This document shows positions 8,238-17,240 of a DNA stretch of 64,000 nt, in pieces; position 1 is the stretch's first letter, and each line of letters begins with the position of its first letter. The stretch lies in contig NZ_CP026003.1 of NCBI RefSeq assembly GCF_003086795.1, positions 2,128,777 to 2,192,776 on the forward strand, in the 5' to 3' direction. A program made the position numbers and the translations under genes. The notes below the pieces were generated by a model, which worked only from the letters and a program-made list of their open reading frames with translations, was not told where the DNA came from and ran no database searches. This DNA comes from Stenotrophomonas sp. SAU14A_NAIMI4_5. GTDB lineage: Bacteria > Pseudomonadota > Gammaproteobacteria > Xanthomonadales > Xanthomonadaceae.

Positions 8238-9363
8238 ATGATCGAACTGAATCCTGTCCGCCAGCGCATCACCGATCTGACCGATCGTGTGGTGTCGCTC
8301 AGGGGGTATCTTTGACTACGACGCCAAGAAAGAGCGTCTTGAAGAAGTAACGCGGGAGCTGGAGAGCCCCGACGTCTGGAACAATGCCGAATACGCGCAG
8401 AACCTGGGCCGTGAACGCTCCAGCCTGGAGAAGACCGTGGGCGGCATTGCCGCGGTGCTCGACGGCCTGACCGATGCGACCGAGCTGCTGGAACTGGCTG
8501 AATCCGAACAGGACGAAGACACCGCCCTGGCCGTGGTCGCCGATCTGGACAAGCACCAGGCCCACGTGGAGAAGCTGGAATTCCAGCGCATGTTCTCAGG
8601 CGAGATGGACAATGCCGCCGCGTTCGTCGACATCCAGGCCGGTGCCGGTGGTACCGAAGCCCAGGACTGGGCGGAAATCCTGCTGCGCATGTACCTGCGC
8701 TGGTGCGAATCGCGCGGCTGGAAGACCGAGCTGATGGAAGTGTCCGGTGGCGACGTGGCCGGCATCAAGTCGGCGACGCTGCGCGTGGAAGGCGATTACG
8801 CCTATGGCTGGCTGAAGACCGAGACCGGCGTGCACCGTCTGGTGCGCAAGTCGCCGTTCGACTCGGACAACCGCCGCCACACCAGCTTCACCTCGGTGTT
8901 CGTGTCGCCGGAAATCGATGACAACATCGACATCACCATCAACCCGGCCGACCTGCGTACCGACGTGTACCGCTCGTCCGGTGCCGGTGGCCAGCACGTG
9001 AACAAGACCGAGTCGGCGGTGCGTATCACCCACATCCCGACCAACATCGTCGTGGCCTGCCAGACCGGCCGCAGCCAGCACCAGAACCGCGACAACGCGA
9101 TGAAGATGCTGGCCGCCAAGCTGTACGAACTGGAGATCCAGAAGCGCAACGCCGAGAAGGACGCAGTGGAAGCCACCAAGTCCGACATCGGCTGGGGCAG
9201 CCAGATCCGCAACTACGTGCTCGACCAGAGCCGTATCAAGGACCTGCGCACCGGCATCGAGCGTTCGGACACGCAGAAGGTGCTCGACGGCGACCTGGAC
9301 GAGTTCGTCGAGGCCAGCCTGAAGGCCGGCCTGGCCGTGGGTTCCAAGCGCATCGATGCCTGA
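8238..9363 (+). CDS. prfB: Peptide chain release factor 2, +1 programmed frameshift
   Basis: RF2 recognises UGA/UAA and releases the finished peptide. The first 25 codons ([18 protein letters not shown]...) run from ATG 8238 to an in-frame TGA at 8313-8315. Translation continues in the +1 frame from GAC at 8314, giving about 374 residues. The stop-recognition motif SPF lies in [16 protein letters not shown]. The catalytic GGQ is in [15 protein letters not shown] 8226 is an in-frame alternative start. I prefer 8238 because MIELNPV aligns with the start of E. coli RF2. Neither has a strong ribosome site. lysS, its usual downstream partner, lies 5 kb away. Confidence 0.95.
8301..8316 (+). promoter_or_regulatory. 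prfB: prfB autoregulatory frameshift site
   Basis: The site reads AGG GGG TAT CTT TGA C. It has an internal Shine-Dalgarno-like AGGGGG (8301-8306), the slippery CTT (8310-8312), the zero-frame stop TGA (8313-8315) and the favourable following C (8316). Low RF2 slows termination at this UGA and lets the ribosome slip +1, so RF2 controls its own synthesis. The arrangement matches the E. coli site apart from CTC instead of CTT before AGG. Confidence 0.95.
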
Positions 9364-9407
9364 TCCACGCGCCTGCGCAGTTATCATCGCCTCCGCACAG
9401 GGGGGCG

Positions 9408-10190
9408 ATGTTGCGCAGCGAGAGTGAACGCCGGGAACTGGGCGGCTTCCTGAAAGCCTGCCGCGCCCGTGTCGACCCCGTCACGCTTGGCCTGCCGGCT
9501 GGGCGTCGGCGCACCCCAGGCCTGAAGCGTGAGGAAGTAGCGCTGGCCATCGGGGTCAGTGTCAGCTGGTACACCTGGATCGAGCAGGGCCGCGAAGTAC
9601 GTGCCTCGCCCGAGGTGCTCGAGCGCCTGGCGAACGTGCTGCGCCTGAGCGATGACGAGCGCGCGTATGCCTTCGCGCTGTCCGGTTACGGCGTGCCGCT
9701 GGAATCGCCGGACGAAAGCGTGACCGACGGCCTGCGCCAGCTGGTGGAGGCGATGCAGCCGATCCCGGCGTACGTACGCAACACGCGCTTCGACATTCTG
9801 GCCTGGAACGCGGCCATTGCCGACCTGTTCGTGGATTACAGCCAGTTCCCGCAGAACCAGCGCAACACACTGTGGCTGATGTTTCTGTACGCGCCTTACC
9901 GCGAACGCATCCTCAACTGGGAAGAGATGAGCCGTGGCCTGCTGGCCGGGTTCCGGGCGGCGATGGCGCAGGCGCCGGACAAGGCACCGTTCCTGGCGCT
10001 GGCCGAGGACATTTCGGCGCAGAGCGAGCAGTTCCGCCTGTGGTGGCCGGAGCATGACGTCCGTCGTTTCGACGAGGGGGCGAAGAAGCTGATGCATCCC
10101 ACGCGTGGGTTGCTGGACCTGCAGTACGTGGCGCTGGTGCCGGAAAGCCGGCACGACCTTTCGCTGGTGACCTACCTGCCGCGGAAGTAG
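9408..10190 (+). CDS. XRE regulator with MmyB-like ligand domain
   Basis: 260 residues; ATG 9408 follows a GGGGGG ribosome site. The N-terminal HTH covers about residues 10-75, with the characteristic RRTPGLKREEVALAIGVSVS and WYTWIEQGR of this subfamily. Residues ~100-255 form the MmyB-like, PAS-related ligand-binding domain (PAYVRNTRFDILAWNAA; LWLMFL; then WWPEHDVR and GLLDLQYV). Members generally repress a neighbouring oxidoreductase or efflux gene and may bind fatty acids. Here the nearest downstream gene is succinate-semialdehyde dehydrogenase, but a 900-bp repeat block intervenes, so the target is unclear. Confidence 0.82.
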   Translation: MLRSESERRELGGFLKACRARVDPVTLGLPAGRRRTPGLKREEVALAIGVSVSWYTWIEQGREVRASPEVLERLANVLRLSDDERAYAFALSGYGVPLESPDESVTDGLRQLVEAMQPIPAYVRNTRFDILAWNAAIADLFVDYSQFPQNQRNTLWLMFLYAPYRERILNWEEMSRGLLAGFRAAMAQAPDKAPFLALAEDISAQSEQFRLWWPEHDVRRFDEGAKKLMHPTRGLLDLQYVALVPESRHDLSLVTYLPRK

Positions 10191-10198
10191 GGGGTTTG

Positions 10199-10982
10199 TC
10201 CGGCAGGGCTTGCAGCCCTGCACCTGCTTCAAGCCACGTCCACGTCAAAAGCCAGAGCGGCATTCCGTGGGATGGCGGGGCACTGTGGGTTTGCGGGGAC
10301 GCCGTAAACCCCCCTCCGGGGTCCGGCCCAGCCGCTGGCGGCTGTGCGTTCGGGCGCTCGCGAAGCAGTGCTTCGCAAGCAAAGCGCCCTCACCCATGGG
10401 GGCTTGGTCGCCGCTTGCTCGTGTGCGCTGTCCTGCGCACACGGCAAGACCGGGGTTGGGCGTCCTGCCCAACCCGCCCGAGGCATGTCTCGGGCCCATG
10501 CGGCTCACACCCCGCAAACCCACAGTGCCCCGCCTTCGACAGGTTCACGCGGCTGTTGGAACCTGCTGGTGGTGGGTGCCGACCGTTGGTCGGCACATCT
10601 GTCGGATATCGATATTCAAATGGGGTCAGAGCCCGTTGCGCAGCAACGGGATCCGACCCCGTGCCGACCAACGGTCGGCACCCACCAAAGCAGAACGCCG
10701 TGCTCCGACAGATCGCGGAGGTTTGTCGAAGGCGGGGTGGGTCCGGTTGAGGGGGTGTGAGCGGCATGGATGCCGCGACCAAGCCCCCATGGGTGAGGGC
10801 GCTTTGCTTGCGAAGCACTGCTTCGCAAGCGCCCGAACGCCCAGCCGCCAGCGGCTGGGCCGGTCTGGGGGTTTACGGCGTCCCCCTCAACCGGACCCAC
10901 CCCGCCATCCCACGGAAAGCCAGCTTTTGACGTTGACGTTGCCGTGGCTTGAAGCAGGTGCAGGGCTGCAAGCCCTGCCATA
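10199..10982. repeat. ~780-bp nested inverted repeat block, non-coding
   Basis: No gene is credible between 10191 and 11113. The left half (10199-10412) recurs in inverted order in the right half (10777-10982): 10199-10250 pairs with 10929-10982, 10298-10348 with 10843-10887, and 10350-10411 with 10777-10842. Inside are an exact 25-bp inverted pair (10274-10298 / 10510-10534), an exact 27-bp pair (10570-10596 / 10661-10687) and several small hairpins, such as GTGTGCGC/GCGCACAC and GGTTGGGC/GCCCAACC near 10420-10470. The stretch 10413-10511 recurs, inverted and nearly identical, at about 48427-48530. Confidence 0.85.
10622..10660. repeat. GGGGTC...GACCCC palindrome, copy 1
   Basis: The left arm starts GGGGTCAGAGCCCGTTG and the right arm ends CGGGATCCGACCCC. 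It sits at the centre of the larger inverted repeat. Other copies are at 26679, 48229, 48287 and 55826. Confidence 0.85.
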
Positions 10983-11113
10983 ACACCCCCTCCCTATACA
11001 GGTAAGTGCAGGTCACAGGATAAGCAGACGCCTTGTTGCTGCCATCGAACAGGTCCACATTCCTGTCCAGGACACGGGCCGCCGGCCCGTTGTCGAGACA
11101 AGAGGAGACCTGC

Positions 11114-12499
11114 ATGTCCGCTGCCCCCACCACCGCCATCTCCCGCGATCCGGCCACCGGCCAGCAGATCGCCAGCCACCCCTTCGCCACCGCCGCTGAG
11201 TTGGAAGACCTCCTGCAGCGCGGCCAGGCCGGCTTCGTCGCCTGGAGCGCGCAGCCGCTGGACGCGCGCGCTGACGTGCTGCGTGCCATGGCCACCGTCC
11301 TGCGCCGTGACCGCGAGCCGCTGGCCGCGATGGCCACCGCCGAGATGGGCAAGGTCCATGCCGAATCGCTGGCCGAGATCGAGAAGTGCGCGCTGCTGTG
11401 CGATTGGTATGCCGATAACGGTGCGCAGTACCTGTGCGACGAGCCCACCCAGGTGCCTGATGACAAGGCCTACGTGTCCTACCTGCCGCTGGGCGTGGTG
11501 CTGGGCATCATGCCGTGGAACTTCCCATACTGGCAGGTGATGCGCGCGGCGGTGCCGATCCTGATGGGCGGCAACGGTTTCCTGCTGAAGCCGGCCGAGA
11601 ACATCGTCGGCACCGCGCAGCTGCTCGATGCCGCCTGGCGCGAAGCCGGCCTGCCGGACGGCACCTTCATCGCCGCCAACATCAGCCGCGAGGGCACCAG
11701 TGCCGCCATCGCCGATGACCGCATCGCCGCCGTCACCCTCACCGGCAGCGTCGCCGCCGGCCGCAGCATCGCCGCCCAGGCCGGGCAGGCGCTGAAGAAG
11801 GTGGTGCTGGAACTGGGCGGCTCCGACCCCTTCATCGTGCTCGCCGATGCTGACCTTGATGCCGCGGTCGATGCGGCCGTGGCCTCGCGCTTCCAGAACA
11901 CCGGGCAGGTCTGCATCGCCGGCAAGCGGATCATCGTCGAAGAGGCTGTCTACGAGCGTTTCGTGGCGCAGTTCTGCCAGAAGGTGCAGGCGCTGACCAT
12001 CGGTGACGGCCGCGAAGCCGGCAACCGCATCGGCCCGATGGCTCGCCAGGACCTGCTCGAGCAGCTCGACGCACAGGTGCGCGCCTCGGTCGACGCCGGC
12101 GCGCAGCTGCTGGTCGGCGGCCATCAGCTGGATCGCCCGGGCAGCTTCTACGCACCCACCGTGCTGGCCGGGGTGGAGCCGGGGATGCAGGCCTTCGATA
12201 CCGAGACCTTCGGGCCGGTGGCCTCGATCAGCCGCGCCCGCGACGCCGACCACGCAGTGGAGCTGGCCAACCAGAGCGAATTCGGCCTCAGCGGCAACCT
12301 GTGGACCGGCAACCATGAACGGGCCATGCAGCTGGCGCGCCGCCTGCAGACCGGCGGCGTGTTCGTCAACGGTTTCTCGGCCTCCGACCCGCGCGTGCCG
12401 ATCGGCGGCGTGAAGAAGAGCGGCTTTGGCCGCGAGCTCTCGCACTTCGGCATCCGTGAGTTCGTCAACGCGCAGACGGTCTGGTTCGACAAGCGTTGA
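11114..12499 (+). CDS. sad: Succinate-semialdehyde dehydrogenase, Sad/YneI type
   Basis: 461 residues from ATG 11114, with AGAGGAG at 11101-11107. It oxidises succinate semialdehyde to succinate with NAD(P)+, feeding GABA-type carbon into the TCA cycle. The aldehyde dehydrogenase fold shows IMPWNFPYWQVMR (cofactor domain), the general base Glu in VLELGGSDPF (about 233) and the catalytic Cys in NTGQVC (about 267). The C-terminal IGGVKKSGFGRELSHFGI and overall length match the E. coli Sad (YneI) subgroup better than GabD. No GABA transaminase is nearby. It is followed 63 bp downstream by acetolactate synthase, possibly in one transcript. Confidence 0.85.
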   Translation: MSAAPTTAISRDPATGQQIASHPFATAAELEDLLQRGQAGFVAWSAQPLDARADVLRAMATVLRRDREPLAAMATAEMGKVHAESLAEIEKCALLCDWYADNGAQYLCDEPTQVPDDKAYVSYLPLGVVLGIMPWNFPYWQVMRAAVPILMGGNGFLLKPAENIVGTAQLLDAAWREAGLPDGTFIAANISREGTSAAIADDRIAAVTLTGSVAAGRSIAAQAGQALKKVVLELGGSDPFIVLADADLDAAVDAAVASRFQNTGQVCIAGKRIIVEEAVYERFVAQFCQKVQALTIGDGREAGNRIGPMARQDLLEQLDAQVRASVDAGAQLLVGGHQLDRPGSFYAPTVLAGVEPGMQAFDTETFGPVASISRARDADHAVELANQSEFGLSGNLWTGNHERAMQLARRLQTGGVFVNGFSASDPRVPIGGVKKSGFGRELSHFGIREFVNAQTVWFDKR

Positions 12500-12562
12500 C
12501 GCGCGGTTTCCACCCTTCCTGCAACGATCCACCATCAGTCCAGCGATAAGGACGGCATTCCA

Positions 12563-14203
12563 ATGTCCAAGGGTTCAGATCTGCTTGTCGCCGCACTTGA
12601 GAACGAAGGCGTCGAGCGCATTTTCGGTATTCCCGGCGAAGAAAACCTCGACGTGGTCGAGTCGCTGCGCCATTCCAGCATCGAGCTGGTCATCACCCGC
12701 CACGAGCAGGCGGCGGTGTTCATGGCCGCCACCTACGGCCGCCTGACCGGCAAGCCGGGCGTGTGCCTGGCCACCCTCGGCCCGGGCGCGCTGAACTTCA
12801 CCACCGGCGCGGCCTATGCGCTGCTGGGGGCATGGCCGGTCATCATGATCACCGGCCAGAAGGGCATCGTTGCCAGCAAGCAGGCGCGCTTCCAGATCGT
12901 GGACATCGTCAGCACGATGAAGCCGCTGACCAAGCTGGCCCGGCAGATCGTCTCGGCGCGCACCATTCCGACCATCGTCCGCGAGGCCTTCCGCGTGGCC
13001 CAGGAGGAGCGCCCGGGCCCGGTGCTGCTGGAGCTGCCCGAGGACATCGCCGCCACCGAGGTGGAGGGCGTTTCCCTCATTCCCACCCACGCGGTGGACC
13101 GGCCGATTGCCAGCCCGGAGGCGCTGGACCGCGCGGCGGAGATCATCCGCGGTGCCAAGCGGCCGCTGCTGATGATCGCCTCGGCGGCATCGCGCCCGCA
13201 GTCCAGCGAAGTGCTCTCGGCCTTCGTGCAGCGCGCCGGCATCCCGTTCTTCACCACGCAGATGGGAAAGGGCGCGGTGGCGGGTGGCTCGGGCCTGTAC
13301 ATGGGTACTGCGGCGCTGACCGAGCGCGACTACGTGCACATGGCCATCGACCAGGCCGACGTGATCGTGACCATCGGCCACGAAGTGACCGAGAAGCCGC
13401 CCTTTGTGATGCGCCCGGGTGGCCCGACCGTCATCCACATCGGCTACTCGCAGGCTGCGGTGGAGCAGGTGTATTTCCCGCAGGTGGAGGTGATCGGCGA
13501 TATCGGCCGCTCGCTGACCCAGCTGGCCGACCGCATCGAGGGCGCCGTGGCGCATGCCGATGCGCTGCTGCCGCTGCGCGCGACCATCCTCGAGCACCTT
13601 GCCGACCGTGCCGAGGAAGCGGGCTTCACCCCGCAGCGACTGGTACATGACGTGCGCCACGTGATGCCGCCGGACGGCATCGTGGCGCTGGACAACGGCA
13701 TGTACAAGATCTGGTTTGCGCGCAATTACCGCACCCAGGTGGCCAATACGCTGCTGCTGGACAATGCCCTGGCGACGATGGGCGCGGGCCTGCCGTCGGC
13801 GATCATGGCTTCGATCCTGTATCCCGAGCGGCGCGTGCTGGCGGTCTGTGGCGATGGCGGCTTCATGATGAACAGCCAGGAGCTGGAGACGGCGCGGCGG
13901 CTGGGGCTGAACCTGGTGGTGCTGATCCTCAACGACGGCGCCTACGGGATGATCCGCTGGAAGCAGGCGGTGGATGGCTTCACCGATTACGGCATGACCT
14001 TCAGCAACCCGGATTTCGTGAAGTACGCCGAGGCCTATGGCTGCAAGGGCCATGAGGTGACCGCCATCGAACAGTTCATCCTGACCCTGGAGGCGGCCTT
14101 CAACGAGGGCGGGGTGCACCTGGTCTCGGTGCCGGTGGACTACGCGGAGAACCAGCGGGTGCTGGTGGAGGAACTGCGGCAGGCGTTCCCCGGGAACGGG
14201 TGA
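12563..14203 (+). CDS. Acetolactate synthase large subunit-like ThDP enzyme
   Basis: 546 residues; ATG 12563 with AAGGA about 10 bp upstream. This is a thiamine-diphosphate enzyme that probably condenses two pyruvates to acetolactate. The catalytic Glu lies in [11 protein letters not shown] (48), the Mg/ThDP motif is [15 protein letters not shown] (from about 430) and ILND closes it. No regulatory (small) subunit gene is adjacent, and the length fits the catabolic AlsS-like type. Substrate choice within this family (acetolactate synthase, glyoxylate carboligase, benzoylformate decarboxylase) cannot be settled by eye. The gene is followed by REP elements and then lysS. Confidence 0.8.
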   Translation: MSKGSDLLVAALENEGVERIFGIPGEENLDVVESLRHSSIELVITRHEQAAVFMAATYGRLTGKPGVCLATLGPGALNFTTGAAYALLGAWPVIMITGQKGIVASKQARFQIVDIVSTMKPLTKLARQIVSARTIPTIVREAFRVAQEERPGPVLLELPEDIAATEVEGVSLIPTHAVDRPIASPEALDRAAEIIRGAKRPLLMIASAASRPQSSEVLSAFVQRAGIPFFTTQMGKGAVAGGSGLYMGTAALTERDYVHMAIDQADVIVTIGHEVTEKPPFVMRPGGPTVIHIGYSQAAVEQVYFPQVEVIGDIGRSLTQLADRIEGAVAHADALLPLRATILEHLADRAEEAGFTPQRLVHDVRHVMPPDGIVALDNGMYKIWFARNYRTQVANTLLLDNALATMGAGLPSAIMASILYPERRVLAVCGDGGFMMNSQELETARRLGLNLVVLILNDGAYGMIRWKQAVDGFTDYGMTFSNPDFVKYAEAYGCKGHEVTAIEQFILTLEAAFNEGGVHLVSVPVDYAENQRVLVEELRQAFPGNG

Positions 14204-14207
14204 AGTG

Positions 14208-14270
14208 GCGCCGGGCCGCGCCCGGCGGATTCCTGCCGACTGACCGCCGGGCATGGCCCGGCGTTACCGG
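14208..14270. repeat. GTAG-type REP pair 5' of lysS
   Basis: GCGCCGGGCCGCGCCCGGCG lies at 14208-14227, and an inverse CGCCGGGC...GCCCGGCGTTACC copy at 14247-14270. It separates the acetolactate synthase stop from lysS. Confidence 0.75.
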
Positions 14271-14367
14271 CTCCGGCGGGGCCCGGGGAGGGCGGTTTTG
14301 GTATGCTGTCCAACCGGCTGCGCCGGGCGCTGTACCCCCCCTCCCACTACACGATTCCCGCAGATCC

Positions 14368-15879
<1,512 letters not shown>

Positions 15880-16094
15880 GACGCAGTTCCGCTCCCGACT
15901 GTGCGCGCCGTCCCGGATCCGGGCGGCGCCATTGACGCGATCCGCACTCGGCGTATGGTTGTTGCACGGCCTTGACACCCGCTATGGCTTGATGGGGTAG
16001 CGAGGGCCGATGTGGAGAAGCGTCGATGTGGAGAACCCGCTTCACATTGTGACGACGATCATGAACCGGGGAGCTCGTGACGGGAGTCGTACCG

Positions 16095-17240
16095 ATGCAG
16101 GGTGCCAGTGTGCACAGCGGCGGGGTATCCTCGCTGGCTGATCTTCCAGCGTGGTCGAGAAGGCAGGCAGAGAACGCCTTGAACATCGTCATCGTCGACG
16201 ACCAGACGTCCGCAAGGACGATGCTGCGCCATGTCATTGAAGACATCGCGCCCGAATTGAGCGTGCACGACTTCGGTGATCCGCTCACCGCGCTTGCGTG
16301 GTGCGAGTCGTACCCGGTCGATCTGCTGCTGCTGGATTACCGCATGCCGGAGATGGACGGGCTGGAGTTCGCCCGCCGTTTCCGCCGGTTGCCCAAGCAC
16401 CGCGACATCCCGGTGATCCTGATCACCGTGGTCGGCGACGAGCCGATCCGGCAGGCCGCCTTGGAAGCGGGCGTGATCGATTTCCTGGTCAAGCCGATCC
16501 GGCCGCGCGAACTGCGTGCGCGCTGCTACAACCTGCTGCAGCTGCGCCAGCAGGCCGAGAACGTGAAGCAACGTGCGCTGTCGCTGGAACAGCGGCTGCT
16601 GGCCAGCATGCACGAGGTGGAGGAGCGCGAACGCGAGACCCTTTCGCGGCTGGCGCGCGCCATCGAGTTCCGTGATGCCGGCACCAGTGCCTACCTCGAG
16701 CGCATGGCGCGCGTGGCCGGGCTGATCGCCGAGCAGCTGGGCCTGCCCGAAGAGGAGGTCAAGCTGATCGAGATGGCCGCCCCGCTGCACGACATGGGCA
16801 AGATCGCCATTCCCGATGCGGTGCTGCTCAAGCAGGGCAAGCTCAATGACGAGGAACTGGCGATCATGCGCCGGCATCCGCGCATTGGCCACGAACTGCT
16901 GAGTGGCAGCCAGAACCGCTTCATCCAGGTCGGCGCGTTGATCGCGCTGCGCCACCACGAACGCTATGACGGCAGCGGCTATCCCGATGGCCTGGTCGGC
17001 GACGCGATTCCGCTGGAAGCGCGCATCGTCGCCGTCGCCGATGTCTTCGACGCGCTGATCTCACCGCGCCCGTACAAGGAAGCATGGACGATGGAAGCGA
17101 CCCTGGCGTACCTGTACGCCCAGCGCGGCCGCCTGTTCGACCCGCGCTGCGTGGATGCGCTGCTGCGGGGCCGCGAGCAGCTGGAACAGATCTGCGCCGA
17201 GCATTCCACCGCCTCGGCGCGGCCGGGGATGGGCGCGTGA
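16095..17240 (+). CDS. rpfG: RpfG, HD-GYP c-di-GMP phosphodiesterase response regulator
   Basis: 381 residues from ATG 16095, with GGGAG at 16082-16086. GTG 16077 is an in-frame alternative with a poorly spaced ribosome site. The receiver domain covers about residues 30-150, with phospho-Asp 81 in LLLLDYRMPEMDG and the switch Lys in FLVKPIRP. The HD-GYP domain follows, with HDMGKIAIP and HHERYDGSGYPDG. It degrades cyclic di-GMP when phosphorylated through RpfC, which turns on dispersal, motility and virulence functions in xanthomonads. Its stop overlaps the rpfC start (GTGA), so the pair is translationally coupled. It follows lysS after about 215 bp with no other gene. Confidence 0.95.
   Translation: MQGASVHSGGVSSLADLPAWSRRQAENALNIVIVDDQTSARTMLRHVIEDIAPELSVHDFGDPLTALAWCESYPVDLLLLDYRMPEMDGLEFARRFRRLPKHRDIPVILITVVGDEPIRQAALEAGVIDFLVKPIRPRELRARCYNLLQLRQQAENVKQRALSLEQRLLASMHEVEERERETLSRLARAIEFRDAGTSAYLERMARVAGLIAEQLGLPEEEVKLIEMAAPLHDMGKIAIPDAVLLKQGKLNDEELAIMRRHPRIGHELLSGSQNRFIQVGALIALRHHERYDGSGYPDGLVGDAIPLEARIVAVADVFDALISPRPYKEAWTMEATLAYLYAQRGRLFDPRCVDALLRGREQLEQICAEHSTASARPGMGA

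Noticed and set aside
10196..10983. Overlapping short open frames in the 10.2-11.0 kb repeat block
   Set aside because: Both strands give mirrored, Pro/Arg/Ala-rich peptides because the DNA is an inverted repeat; no ribosome sites or domains.
15971..15999. TTGACA upstream of rpfG as a sigma-70 promoter
   Set aside because: No acceptable -10 box at 16-18 bp spacing was found.
16048..16063. TGTGA-N6-TCATG upstream of rpfG as a Clp site
   Set aside because: Only the left half fits the CRP/Clp consensus; the right half matches 3 of 5, so it is too weak to call.
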